Part shown: one piece after another, positions 28,969-39,870 of the stretch
Layout: each line of letters opens with the position of its first letter
Numbering within the stretch: the stretch's first letter is position 1
Assembly: GCA_964017155.1 (NCBI GenBank)
Contig: OZ024857.1
Coordinates: 40,982,716-41,046,715 of the forward strand
From: Oasisia sp. SBJ-2009
Lineage: Eukaryota; Annelida; Polychaeta; Sabellida; Siboglinidae
Reading direction: 5' to 3'
Length of the DNA stretch: 64,000 nt
Notes under the pieces: generated by a model
Told to the model about the DNA's origin: nothing
The model's database searches: none
Seen by the model: only the letters and a program-made list of their open reading frames with translations
Program-made: the position numbers and the translations under genes

Positions 28969-31900
28969 TTTAGTTTAATGAACAACTGTTCTCTTTAGGA
29001 AACACATTTTATAAAGTCATTTAATTAAAAAAATCCATAACGTAATACACATCATCCATAACAGATAAGTTCCCAGCCTCAACATCACTGATAGTTTCTT
29101 ACCCCGAGCCTACAGAGGTCTGTCTGGAATGTTACGTGGGCAGAAGGTAAAAACACAGACCCAACTGTTTATTTGTGGCCGCCATATTTGCGGCTGAACT
29201 GATACTTTAGAACTGTGCCCTGGTTTCGTGTAATCGTGTAAGCGTCGAGGTCGACTGTGACCCAGGGCTAGACCTCTCTCAGTCAACACAGGCACACTGT
29301 AGACGTGAGAGAAAGATGATACACTCACGTGGCGGTGCAGTAAGGCTATACTGTCAGCTGACAATGTTTGATTGTAATTAGCTCAGATGTCCTGATTAAC
29401 CGGAATGCCGTGATTGCGCTTTGTTCGAATTAGTCCAGATTGCCTCCGTGAAATGAAAGGGATACATGTGTGCCTTCAGGACATCCCGTTTTCTCGCCAG
29501 GTCACAGAAGTTCTTAGTTTTGTGTTTTTGTATAAAGCTCGGTGCATGTGATTGTTAATAGAAAGCATCTGTTGAACTCTTGACTACTAGTTTTCATATT
29601 AATTTTAATCATTAAAGCCCAGGATCCTGTATTATAAATAATAATAAAAAAATTATGGATGTGTGTTGTTTTAACTCACAAAACAACTAATAACTGTCTT
29701 GGGGTGTAGTTTTAATACGGCTGTTGATTGTGTAGATGTCAGCCCCATGCCTCCCTGAATCTGTCTATCGTGAACAAGTTCTCATTATCAACCTATTCTG
29801 CATTTCATTACCTCCACATAATACTGAACACTGTCGCAATCACCCGAGTTTGTTTATTATTTAACAATGTATATTATCATTGTGTCCATGTCCAATATGT
29901 GTCGACTGTGGATGAGGTTCGTTAATGTTTATGCGATAGGTTAATGAGGTCGAAGTTAATTCCAATGAGGCTCCTGAGTCTGTTGAGGACAAGCCAGAAG
30001 AAAGGGTGAGTTTCACTTACCCTAGGCCGGAGTAGTGTTGTAGTAGTAACCCATTTACTCGGTGCTAGTGTCTTGTAGAAGTAGTAGTATAGTAGTAGTA
30101 GTAGTAGTACTGTAGTAGTATTAGTAATCCGCTTACTCTGTGCCAGTGCCTTGTTGTAGCAGTAACCCACTTACTCTGTGCCAGTGCTTTGTTGTAGTAG
30201 TAACCCTCTTTTGTAGTAGTAACCCTCTTACTATGCGCCAGTGCCTTGTTGTAGTAGTAACCCACTTACTCTGTGCCAATGCCTTGTTGTAGTAGTAACC
30301 CACTTACTTTGTGCCAGTGCCTTGTTGTAGTAGTAACCCACTTACTTTGTGCCAGTGCCTTGTAGTAGTAATCCACTTACTTTGTGCCAGTGCCTTGTTG
30401 TAGCAGTAACCCGCTTACTCTGTGCCAGTGCCTTGTTGTAGCAGTAACCCGTTTACTCTGTGCCAATGCTTTGTTGTAGTAGTAACCCACTTACTTTGTG
30501 CCAGTGTCTTGTTGTAGTAGTAACCCACTTACTCTGTGCCAATGCCTTGTTGTAGTAGTAACCCACTTACTCTGTGCCAGTGCCTTGTTGTAGTAGTAAC
30601 CCACTTACTCTGTGTCACTGTCTTGTTGTAGTAGTAACCCACTTACTCTGTGCCAGTGCCTTGTTGTAGTAGTAACCCACTTACTCTGTGTCACTGTCTT
30701 GTTGTAGTAGTAACCCACTTACTCTGTGCCAGTGCCTTGTTGTAGGAGTAACACACTTATACCTTGCTGGAGTAATGTAATTTGTAGTAACCCTCGTATT
30801 CTGTTCTGTTGTGGTGTTGTATTAAGTATATTAAGGAAGTGTCTCACCCTACTTGTGGGGTGTTGTAGTAGTAAGTAATCCTTTATTAAATGATTTAGTT
30901 AGGTGAGGGAATTATCACATTATTATGGCTGTATTATGTACTTGTGTTTATTTGGAAGTGCTTAAAATAGCCAACTATATTTAATTGTGATGTAATTAAT
31001 GGGGTGGCTGCCACGAGAGCGACCAAAGTGGTCTTAGTGACAGTCTCCTCGACCCCTGGTTATTTTACCTACAGTAACAATTCATAATCACTTATAATGA
31101 CATTTCTTTTATTTCTTACACAATTACTTAGCAGTTTGCTGCACAGTGGTACTAATGTAATATTATTTTATAATTTGAGCTGTAGGTAATTTGTATGAAC
31201 ATTGCTTTATGTATATTTTTATTGGGTCAATAAACTCTTCCGATTCATTGTATCCATGTTCAACGTGTGCCAAATGTGGATGAGGTTCATTAATGTTTAT
31301 GTGATAGGTTAATGAGGTCGAAGTTAATTCCAATGAGGGTTCTGAGCCTGTTGAGGATAAGCCAGAAGAAAGGGTGAGTTTCACTTACCCTAGGCCAGAG
31401 TAGTGTTGTAGTAATCCACTTACTATGTGTCAGCAACTTGTTGTAGGAGTAAAACACTATAACAGTGTAGCAGTAACCCACTTACTCTGTGCCACTGCCT
31501 TGGTGTAGTAGAAACTCTGTTACTCTGTGCCAGTGTTGTGTTGTAGTAGTAACCCATTTACCCTATGACATAGTAACGTTGTTATATTAACCCATTTACT
31601 CTGTGCCAATATTGTGTTGTAGTAGTAAGTAGTAACCCATTTACCCTATGCCATGGCAATGTTGTAGCAATCCTCTTACTCAGTGCCAGTGTTGTGTTGT
31701 AAGTAGTAATCCACTTACTTTGTGCCAGTGTCATGTTGTAAGTTGTAATCCACTTACTTTGTGCCAGTGTTGTGTTGTAAGTAGTAATCCACTTACTTTG
31801 TGCCAGTGTTGTGATGTAAGTAGTAATCCACTTACATTGTGCCAGTGTCATATTATAGTAGTAACCCAGTGTTGTGTTGTTTTGTTTTAACACACTTACC

Positions 31901-34900
31901 TTATGCCATAGTAATGTTGTTATAGTAATCCACTTACTCTGTGCTGGTGTTGTGTTATAGTAGTGACCCACTTACCCTATGCTAGAGTATTGTTGTTGTG
32001 GTAACCCTCATACTCTGTTCTGGTGTGGCGTTGAAGTAGTTAGTAATCCTGTATTTAATTAGGTGAGGGAATTATCATTGTATCCATGTTCAACGTGTGC
32101 CAAATGTGGATGAGGTTCGTTAATGTTTATGCGATAGGTTAATGAGGTCGAGGTTAATTCCAATGAGGGTTCTGAGCCTGTTGAGGACAAACCCGAAGAA
32201 AGGGTGAGTTTCACTTACCCTAGGCCGGAGGAGCATTGTAACAGCAATTCTCTAATCCTGTGCCAAATTAATAACATAGTAGTAATCCTCTTACCCTCTG
32301 CCAGAGTAGTGATGTAGTATTAACTCTTACTATGTGCCTGAGTAGTGTTGTGCACATGGTAACCCTCCAACCCAATGCTGAATTGATGCTGTAGTAAGTG
32401 GGGTTTTTGTCCAGGGTACAAATGTAGTTTTTACTCTTGAAACTGAGATTTGCTTCTTGCACTAGTTTGTCCCAGTAACAAATTTTTCTTCTTTTTATAA
32501 TGTTGTCTACACTGTTTTGGAACTTCAGCAAACTTTTGATCAAATAATGTCAATACAGAATCTTCATATTTTGTACAAGATTAACCTTTCTGGAAACCGT
32601 CATAATTATAAGCATGTGTAGTTTGCCCGATTTCTTTATTCTTGCAAATTTAATCGTTCTGGTTCTGTATTAGGGCCTGTATGTGGCCTTGTGTGAACAT
32701 CAGTTAAATAAAACGCTGTGTAGTCCGAACTGTTCTTAGGTTACCTGCCACAAACTCATGCTGGAGTGCTTTAGTTGCAAGCCTAATCCTATACATGTGT
32801 CATGGGATCAGGCATGACTATTTCTGCTTCCCGAATGTGCTTTAGGTGCAAGGATTAATTCACGATAATACTTCTGTCGGTCATGACATTGCTGTGTGTC
32901 CTGATATTTTGTCACCCCAAGACGTATGCTGAAAAAGGTCCTCAATTTCTGATCCACCCGAATGGTGTTGACACAGTCCTTAGCCGCTTGAAATGGAGCC
33001 ATTGCAAATGCACCTGCCACAGCACGGTTTCGGTGCAAATGTAGAGTTTGTTGCATCCACACTTAGATGTGTTCCAGATGTTTTCATGCGTTACGGTGAA
33101 ACAGTAACATTCACAGAAACGGTCGACCACCTGAAATGAACTTTGGCAGTTAGACACACATACAGCATGCATCTGTACAGGGGGTTTAGATACAGTCTAC
33201 ATTTGAGATAGGTTTGAAATGTGGACTTTAAAAATTGTACTCTGCCCAGATGTAAGTTAATTATGGAAAACATGTGGAGTCACTGCCTTGACATCAAGTG
33301 TAATGACATGTTGATTCATTTGTGCTCATGTCAGCTCATCAAAGTGTTGTGCTTTGTAGGACTCGTTGAATGTTGGGTTTAGAATTGTAGTGTATGGAGT
33401 CATATGTGATGTGTGTGGTCACTGTAGTTGTATGGTATCAGGGATGGGTCCAAATACACATTTTGGGATCAAATACAAATACAACTCGGCCAAATCAAAT
33501 ACAAATACAACTCGGCCAAATCAAATACAAATACAGATACATTGCTTTTCTAGATTTCAATTCAAATACACATTTTCAATACCAATGCACTGCCATTTTG
33601 ATTTAAATATGATTAAAATACATTGCCATTTTTTAATCTGATTAAAATACGATTGAAATATGTGGACCGTGTTTCCATTATATTTCAAGTGTATCACAGT
33701 GGGCGGAATTTTCGTGATATGTTTATTATGTCCTGCTAATATCAGCAAAAATTAAATAACTGATTACTACATGGGATGTAGATAGAGAAAACGAAACTGC
33801 TGCTAGTCAATGTTGAATGCACTGGGAATTGTTGTGTAATAGGTGAACAGGACTTGATGCAAGATAACATTCTTGTCAGTCGCACCTTTTTGGTAGACAC
33901 TATGCATGTTAATTCACACAAGCCAGTTCACATGTGTGAATTGACCTAAAATCAAGTACAAACATATGTGTGGCACCCACTTTCAAAGCAACACTGACAA
34001 TATCTATAATGTTGTCCTTATTGTCCAGTGATATTGCTACCGGTCCACAACAGCTTTCATCAGTCCAAATGATTGGTTTCTACATAAAGCTATGTAGGCG
34101 TCATGTAATTGGCATACGAGAGTGTTTACATGTCTCCAGTGTTGTGATTGGTACTAGGTATACAGGTTGATTATCTGTAGATTGCACCGCCTCCTATAGG
34201 TCACATAGAGAACTATTAGTTCCTACATCCGCTTACTAGTACATAGTTCGACTGCTTCGCATTCTTTCTGCCTCTTCTCGTCTGCTTCACGGTGACTCTA
34301 TAGATTGACCTGCTGCACTGCCATCTAGCGACACATTAGCGAATCGATCGTTGCAACACTAACCCCACCTAGTGGTCACTGCTTTCACCTGCGCACGTCG
34401 CCTGTAGCCCTGTGTAGCACCAATGATGACCTGGTAACTTTCTCGACCAGATGAATGGAGACGTGCACATAGAGAGTGCACCGCAGGATGAGGTAGGCAC
34501 GACGGAGAGGGTCGAGGATGTCACCCCCGTGGAGAACAACTACACTGAGGAGAAGGAGGAGGAGGTGAGGGATGGGGAGACTGACACGAGGCGTCTTGTG
34601 GCTGCAATCATCCGCAACATTTCTGCACAATTTTGTCTCATTTCTGTATCGTTTCAGCTCAGTGCTGCCCCACTTTGGTTTGTTTCGAATCCGATTTGGT
34701 TCATTTCTGTATCATTTCAACTTATTTATAGACCATTACGACTCATCAATTTAGGCTAATTCCTTGACCATTTCATCTCATTTGTAGACTTTCATCTCGT
34801 TTCTACAGTATTACAGCAAATTTCTAGACCGTTTTAATTTTGTGACACTTTCAGTTCATTTGTAAACTATTGCAGCACATTTCTGGATCATTTCGGTTTG

Positions 34901-36427
34901 CTTTAAAATGTCATTTGGGTTCATTGCTCCACCAGTCAGCTACTTCTAGACCAGGTCAAAACACATGTTCTCTGATAGCATGATCGTCGTGTGAAGTTCT
35001 TCCTTAGATGTACAAAAATCTCTTACTGGTCATCGGTGTTTTGTCCCTCGGGTTGGTGATTAAGAGGTCTGATAGTCTTTAGGTATTAGTTAGTTTCAAA
35101 CTTTCTTTAAAATGGCAAACAGTTGTTTCGCAACGTTCTTCATGGAACTTGCAAGTGCTGAGTATTCTATCATCATAAACAGCTGAGAATGATAATCACA
35201 ACTGCTTAGTGAAACAATTTGGATGACATTATTTTATTTAATAACATCAGATTATAGTGTTTTGGACACTTGTATCAATATCTGTATTTATTAATGGGAA
35301 ATTTGTAGGACTAATGTTGTAGTTTTTTTATTACTGGCTGGTCGTTTTCCTCAGCTGATGTTGTCGATATGAAGAAAAACTTGCAGAAGAAACTGGTTAT
35401 GATACAAATGAGCTGTTTCATGTGTGTTACTGTGACACACGTGTATGAATGATTGGTGTATTTTAGAGTGTTTGTTGTAATATTCACACAGGCACTTGGT
35501 GTGGGAAGCAAACTGATTTGCTTAAGGAATATTGAATACAGTGAAATGTCGAATGGAATCCTCTTGTATGAGTTGACGTGTTAATTATGACACTGGTTCA
35601 GAGTGGAAGCACTCTTACCTAAATTCACCACCATGTCCAGTGGTTTACTGGGAATTACCATACAGTGATATAGGTGGACAGTGGTTTTGCACCCCATGAG
35701 GTTTTACTAAAATGCATTCCAGTTCCTTGCATTACTTGTACACATTCAGCTAGGAGTGTTTTAAAACTCAAAATCCTTCAAACTAAAGCTGTACGACAAA
35801 CACACTGGACTAGACTAAGCTTTAGGTCACATACAAGGTGCAACTATTCCATGTTGGGGATCATGTATAAGTCGTGAAAATCCACCATATCAATTGGATG
35901 TTATGGGTGGTTGTGGTTTTGTGGTGGATCGACCAGTTATAAACAGTTGAGAGTTTACAGGGGTAAGGGGTTTTGTTGGCCAAGGTACTGGTGAGAGGTG
36001 TACATACGTATGGACACAGTGTTCTTGCCCTGTGGTCACTGTGGTCAAGTGGTGGTCGCTGTGGTCAAGTGGTGGTCGCTGTGGTCTGTTGGACTGCTGC
36101 CTTGGCCAGTAGTACTCTATTGTTGTGTTTTCTCACAGTGTGTCTCACAAATATAACATGAATAATGTTTTTCATTTTTCACAAGCAAACTATTTTGCTT
36201 TCAAGCAACTGTTGTTGTATCTTGAAACATGTTGAATGTAAATATTATAATAAAACAATTTATTTTAGTATTTCTCACTCATGTAATTGTTTTACATATT
36301 TCTTATTATAATAATACTTATTGTTTATATATATATATATATACATATATTTATAATTATATATATTTCACGTAATTGTTTTTCTTACTTATTAATAATT
36401 TTTCTTATTTCTTATAATAATACTTAT

Positions 36428-36468
<41 letters not shown>

Positions 36469-36577
36469 CAAATAAGTAAAATATATACATATATATATTT
36501 CACTTATTTGTTTTTTTCTTATTTATTATTTTTTTTTAATTATTTCTACATTTCTCATTATTATAATATTTATTACT

Positions 36578-36611
<34 letters not shown>

Positions 36612-36950
36612 AACAATTAATTAATATTATAATATATATATGTACATCAGTAACATTCACCCACCCTTCTCCTCCAGACGGCTCCAGCCTCTCCAGAGCC
36701 AGAACCCGAGCCACAGCCACAGGTCGTCACGGAAACCGTTCCCGAGCCAGCATCCCCGACGTCGTCCCACGAAAGCTACAATGAGACAAGAGAGCCGGCT
36801 CCAGTGGGCTCCGGCCCGCCTAAGGATGAGCTCTACTCGATGTCTGTAAAGGAGGCTCGTGCTCGGCTCGGAGGTCGTAAGAAACGCAACGAGGTGAAAC
36901 AGTCGGGAATGAGCTCGAAGGCGAAATACGACTTGTTCCAGAAGTTATAG
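13818..36950 (+). CDS. NHERF1: NHERF/EBP50 scaffold gene, exon model
   Basis: Model: join 13818-13827 (tentative), 18839-19219, 20024-20076, 29940-30005, 31308-31373, 32138-32203, 34451-34564, 36678-36950. Junction phases agree throughout, and with all three repeated exons the product is 342 residues. NHERF proteins are adaptors whose PDZ domains hold the C-termini of transporters and receptors while the tail binds the FERM domain of ezrin, radixin or moesin. Here one PDZ domain (closest to vertebrate PDZ2), an acidic linker and a C-terminal ERM-binding motif are visible. Human NHERF1 is about 358 residues with two PDZ domains, so PDZ1 is missing, upstream, or absent from this isoform. The family assignment is firm. 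Orthology to NHERF1 rather than NHERF2 is not decided, because invertebrates usually have one co-orthologue. Confidence 0.85.
15162..15180 (+). repeat. Poly-G tract
   Basis: Nineteen consecutive G bases are followed by agggag. The length in the assembly is unreliable. Shorter G-runs are at 53699-53711 and 60064-60101. Confidence 0.9.
15526..15600 (+). repeat. (TA)n/(CA)n microsatellite
   Basis: Alternating TA and CA dinucleotides follow a pyrimidine-rich (CT)n stretch at 15412-15520. Confidence 0.9.
16725..16946 (+). repeat. (TG)n and (TGGG)n compound microsatellite
   Basis: A run of TG dinucleotides passes into blocks of GGGT (16778-16806 and 16850-16882) and back to TG. The blocks of regularly spaced GGG give a strong G-quadruplex pattern on the + strand. 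Long open frames on both strands here are repeat artefacts. Confidence 0.92.
18181..18500 (+). mobile_element. tRNA-derived SINE, + strand copy
   Basis: The head has an A-box-like 'gtgggtagagct' and a B box 'gggttcaaatcc'. The body and the tail 'gtgctatataagaact' match, block for block, the better-preserved copy at 59405. It lies in the NHERF intron before the PDZ exon. The copy is diverged. Confidence 0.75.
18470..18790 (+). repeat. Inverted copies of the SINE tail separated by (TA)n
   Basis: The SINE 3' tail (about 35 bp, 'aacttaccttttatttg...') occurs forward at 18478, inverted at about 18543 and 18613, and forward again at about 18690. The copies are separated by long (TA)n tracts. The whole region can fold into nested hairpins just upstream of the PDZ exon acceptor. 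Confidence 0.8.
18839..19219 (+). CDS. NHERF1: NHERF PDZ exon
   Basis: The exon encodes a PDZ domain starting at '[10 protein letters not shown]', with the carboxylate-binding loop GYGF, '[20 protein letters not shown]', 'GDRIFEVND' and a helix beginning DEHKQVV. The His at the start of that helix marks class I ligand preference (C-terminal S/T-x-hydrophobic). Similarity is strongest to NHERF1/2 PDZ2, including the '[10 protein letters not shown]' strand. The acceptor is a tandem NAGNAG (cagcag), so the start is 18839 or 18842. The donor is G|gtgagt at 19220. The exon runs phase 1 to phase 1. Confidence 0.93.
20024..20076 (+). CDS. NHERF1: NHERF linker exon
   Basis: The acceptor is 'tttttgcag' and the donor is CAG|gtgagt. 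The 53-nt exon completes the split Glu codon of the PDZ exon and reads [18 protein letters not shown], ending in phase 0. The content (acidic and serine-rich) and the phases fit a linker between PDZ2 and the tail. No domain is visible. Confidence 0.8.
20451..20741. repeat. Inverted repeat with (TA)n centre
   Basis: The left arm (20451-20578) and right arm (20641-20741) are imperfect reverse complements. Both contain 'attaaacctg..aaggatgac' and 'ttgagaacat' blocks, and they flank about 60 bp of (TA)n. The architecture is the same as at 136-462, but the arm sequence differs. Confidence 0.72.
21709..24549 (+). repeat. 19-bp minisatellite, about 149 copies
   Basis: The unit is 'agtcacacRgacactcScc' (19 bp), repeated without interruption for 2.8 kb in a NHERF intron. 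Nearly all variation is at two sites: cgg/cag and ccc/cgc. The 3' 400 bp is almost uniform for the cgg + cgc type, while the 5' part is mixed. Because 19 leaves remainder 1 on division by 3 and the + strand unit has no stop, all three + frames stay open. This explains the apparent 1,167- and 601-codon frames. The array has no sign of being coding. Confidence 0.97.
25262..25380 (+). repeat. Degenerate ~33-bp tandem repeat
   Basis: About four diverged copies of a unit like 'cagccatttattccccttgg' with a cag/gtcagac spacer. No coding signal. Confidence 0.55.
25986..26003 (+). CDS. NHERF1: Speculative alternative first exon of NHERF (PDZ-less form)
   Basis: ATGGATTTAAAAACAAAG is followed by gtaggg, giving Met-Asp-Leu-Lys-Thr-Lys in phase 0. 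That is the phase needed to join the 66-nt linker exon at 29940. The 100 bases upstream are richer in CpG than their surroundings (ccgccggcacgg, gcgtttcg). If real, it would encode a protein with the acidic linker and ezrin-binding tail but no PDZ domain. A chance match is quite possible. Confidence 0.2.
28919..28966. repeat. (TA)n microsatellite
   Basis: About 24 TA dinucleotides in a NHERF intron. Confidence 0.95.
29940..30005 (+). CDS. NHERF1: NHERF acidic linker exon, copy 1 of 3
   Basis: The 66-nt exon has acceptor 'gcgatag' and donor AGG|gtgagt, phase 0 to phase 0. It reads [20 protein letters not shown] plus Glu-Arg. It joins in frame to the exon ending at 20076. The reading frame choice is supported by the acidic composition typical of NHERF linkers and by the pattern of changes between copies. 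It differs from copies 2 and 3 at the Ala-Pro-Glu-Ser segment. Confidence 0.78.
30014..30775 (+). repeat. ~38-bp minisatellite following linker exon copy 1
   Basis: About 19-20 diverged units of 'gtagtagtaacccacttactctgtgccagtgccttgtt' type. The array begins about 9 bases past the donor, and its unit resembles the first intron bases themselves (cacttaccctaggcc...agtgttgtagtag). Confidence 0.85.
31308..31373 (+). CDS. NHERF1: NHERF acidic linker exon, copy 2 of 3
   Basis: Sixty-six nt with the same splice borders as copy 1, phase 0-0. It reads [20 protein letters not shown] plus Glu-Arg, the same protein as copy 3. The duplicated block includes about 60 nt of upstream intron (from 'tccatgttcaacgtgtgcc') and the minisatellite after the exon. 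Confidence 0.75.
31382..32040 (+). repeat. ~38-48-bp minisatellite following linker exon copy 2
   Basis: Same family as the array at 30014 but more diverged, with units such as 'gtaagtagtaatccacttac' followed by 'tttgtgccagtgttgtgtt'. It belongs to the duplicated exon block. Confidence 0.75.
32138..32203 (+). CDS. NHERF1: NHERF acidic linker exon, copy 3 of 3
   Basis: Sixty-six nt with intact acceptor (gcgatag) and donor (AGG|gtgagt). It differs from copy 2 at four third-codon positions (GAA/GAG, GAT/GAC, AAG/AAA, CCA/CCC), and all four changes are silent. This suggests the copy is or was under protein-level selection. Confidence 0.75.
32212..32400 (+). repeat. Short remnant of the ~38-bp minisatellite after linker exon copy 3
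   Basis: Four to five degenerate units with 'gtagtaatcctcttaccctctgccagagtag' character, following the third exon copy. Confidence 0.55.
33439..33665 (+). mobile_element. Possible hAT-type non-autonomous fragment
   Basis: It begins 'cagggatgggtccaaatac' and continues with repeats of 'aaatcaaatacaaatac', a look common at the ends of animal hAT-derived MITEs. I find no matching opposite end, so the element is truncated or the call is wrong. Confidence 0.3.
34451..34564 (+). CDS. NHERF1: NHERF acidic linker exon
   Basis: The acceptor is 'tctcgaccag' and the donor is GAG|gtgagg, 114 nt, phase 0-0. It reads [20 protein letters not shown] and continues through [18 protein letters not shown], strongly acidic like other NHERF linkers. 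An internal 'GATGAG|gtaggc' at 34493 could serve as an alternative donor (in phase). Confidence 0.82.
36306..36635. repeat. AT-rich low-complexity tract with several (TA)n blocks
   Basis: Three (TA)n blocks are separated by related 'cttatttattatttttcttatttctta' spacers. The tract lies directly before the last NHERF exon. Confidence 0.85.
36678..36950 (+). CDS. NHERF1: NHERF last exon with ERM-binding tail
   Basis: The acceptor 'cttctcctccag' is followed by 90 codons and TAG. The first half is Pro/Glu-rich ([15 protein letters not shown]). Then come '[18 protein letters not shown]', a basic RKKRNEVK stretch and the C-terminus [13 protein letters not shown]. That tail aligns without gaps to the ezrin-binding motif of vertebrate NHERF1 (Met at -12, then Leu-Phe-x-x-Leu at the end). 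The last residues are QKL instead of the vertebrate SNL, so the Ser at -2 that forms a class I PDZ ligand is absent. Confidence 0.92.
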   Translation, partial: TAPASPEPEPEPQPQVVTETVPEPASPTSSHESYNETREPAPVGSGPPKDELYSMSVKEARARLGGRKKRNEVKQSGMSSKAKYDLFQKL

Positions 36951-39804
36951 GTGGCAATATGGCGTGTGACACAGATGCGCTGACCTTCCAAGTTGGTATA
37001 GCTGGAGCTCTCCTTGCCTGGGTTTACATTGCAGGATTGTTTTTGTTGAGGATCAAAATGTTTGTTCAGTTAATGTCAAAATTTGTTTTACCAGAAATCT
37101 GCAAAAAAATTACAGTTTGTTGTGAAATTATTATTTCAGCAAATAAGCTCTTACAGTCAGTTAAACAAATTGGTAAATTTAATCTGTCAAACAAGGAGCT
37201 TTAGGTGTAAAAATGGAAGATCATGGATGCGTGCAATTGACCTAAAGGGAGATATCCTGCTGTATTGCCGAACTTGGAAGGAATGGACAGGCATATTGGT
37301 TGAGTAATCCTGGGTTGGTGTCCATAGGTGTGTGTGCAGCAATGCATGAAGATTGCTCCATGTGTCTCATTTATTGGGGGGTCAACATTCTATGTTACTG
37401 ACAGCTCAGTTGAAAATGAGATGTAATTAATGAGCAAAGGAGATGGTGAACACCTAGTGTAATTAGTAATGTAAAAATAACAGTAATTAATATATAAATA
37501 TATATAAATTGTTGTAATTGTAAGATCGGCATATCAGTCTGTATTGGGTTCAGCATTTTTTTGGTAGACAAATTCTGGTTTGCTCTCATGGTTTGGTGAT
37601 TTTACTTTGATGTGAACAAGTCAGTTTTGATGTAAAAGGTAATCATGATAGTACCTGATTTAGGTTGTAATGTTCCATCCCAAAGAAAACTTGTTTTTGG
37701 AATTACAAGCTACATTAAATCACCTAGCTTATTAACAGATCATTAGCCTACTGATTAATTACTAAATACAGTGAATGTTTACTGTGAATTATGTGAATGT
37801 CCGAAAGTGGACGTGACGGTCACCAGTTGCTGACTGCCAAGGATTTACTTACAGGGAGTTAGAATGACTAGATCGTCCAGACGGCAGAATTATGTAGATA
37901 TCGGAATAACAATTTCTACTAAACATTTTCTTGTTACTGAGCATTCTGTACAAATCTTCTCTAACAAGACCGCAGGTATATAATGTTGTTCTGTATGCGT
38001 CTATAGTAGCAAGTTTTACATAAGTTGCTTTGTTCATTCGTTTCGTGTGTGTTGTAATTTGTCTCCCAACTGTTGCTTTGATTTGTGACAATAATACGTG
38101 AATGTATGTTTGTCAGTCTTGATCGTATTAGGATGTAGTTTTGTATGTTTCTGATAAGTAGGTCAGTGACCTACATTTGGTGTTTGGTTATTATTCGTCC
38201 GATACTGCATATAAAGTAGCTACTCTTGCAGTGGGGTTGACAAAATCACATTGCACGTCTGTCATATTTTAGTTGTTAAATTTGTTACATGGAGGTGTTT
38301 CACCATTACTTGCCAAGCTAGGTTGAAAGGTCGTGTGTTGATTCCGTGAATGTGAGTCTTGCAGGTCTCATTCGTGTTTTTCCCTGCAAATTTCTGTCTC
38401 TCGCTCATATTGCTTGTAGAAACTGTCTATGTAGAAGCAATCTGCAAGACAGGACGTGTTCGCCCTACATTCCAGATGTTCTTTATCATGTATCACAATT
38501 TCTACCACGATATATCAGTTGTATCCTCTTTGACAGGTTATCTTCAGTCTCGTAGCTTACCATGTAGACCAAGATGACCGAGTAGAAAATAAGTATGCAT
38601 ATGAACACTATAAGGTTAGCATTCATTTTATAACTTAGTATAAAATAGGTCTCAAGCAGGCAGTAATTACGAAGTTGTTATCACATCATGTGAAATATTT
38701 ATGTAATGTTTCTGTCTTCTTTTTTGCACTACAATATTCCCTTGAGCACTGTATGGTAGTTTTCATGAGTTTCTTTCAGGTATTTGCTTTGTACACAATC
38801 TGTTTGTACTGACGTGTACAGCAGTACCTGGACATAACATATACAGTTATTTGGGGCTTACAACACTTGAGTAACTTTGTAGAATGGACATTGTCGTCAA
38901 AGGCACAGTGGTGCTTTCCAACTGCAGGTTTCTCTGCCGACTGACGTAATCAAAGCACCAGGGATAGAGTAGTGTATGTGACGGTGGTTTGGGACGTACT
39001 AAATCATTAACTGTAGTCTGCCTTTCTCACACGTGGATGCACCACCCGTCTATCTGAGCACCTGTGATTGTTATTGAAGTTTTGATGTAATCCCACCAGA
39101 AGTAGAATGCGACTTAGACTTGATAGTGTTTGTTTATTGTTCCCCACCCACAGCACTGTATTGATCAAAGAAGTACAAACTTGTTGTTATACGATGTTAA
39201 TGATGATGAATAAACCCTAATATTTTTACATGCACTGGGTCTGTGTCACGTTTTGAAATAATTGGAACATGTATTCGTGGTAGAATCTTGTCTTCAAGGC
39301 ACACTGGTAGCCCTGTTGAGTAGCTATGAAATGTGTAGTAGCATTCGTAAGGATAAGTGTGACACCATGTGTGAAAGAGCAAGTACAACTAGGTACAAGG
39401 AAGTTTCTCGCAACTCGCGTCCATTCTAACTGTGGCAACCAAAAAAGAAATTATAATTATACAAGTGCAACTACAAAGAAGTTTCTCAAAACTGACATCT
39501 ACCGGTATTCTAGCTGTGGCAACCAAAAAAAAATTATACTTTCGTACTAGAGAGAAATCAGTAATGTTGTCTCGTGTTAAAATCCAGCTTCAGAACAATG
39601 AACATCACATATATAAATCCAGATGATTGTACTTTTAAAATGTTTGTGTATCATCTTCAAATTATGGGCCTGCCTATTTTGGATCATCATTGATAAATAT
39701 TGTGATGCCTATTTGTATTTATCTCTTCCAAATGAAATATATTTCATAAAGGAAAATGCCCCCGAATAAAAAATTATGTAAACATGTACGAGCCAGCAGT
39801 CATT

Positions 39805-39870
39805 ATAACAATACTTTATTAACATGCAATTTGGTGTACAATACTTTATTAACATGCAATCTGGTGTACA
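39805..39870 (+). repeat. Direct repeat, two ~33-bp copies
   Basis: 'caatactttattaacatgc' plus 'aatYtggtgta' occurs twice in tandem with one difference. Confidence 0.85.

Noticed and set aside
31582..31971. 129-codon - strand frame with repeating '[13 protein letters not shown]'
   Set aside because: Translation of the ~38-48-bp minisatellite, antisense to NHERF.
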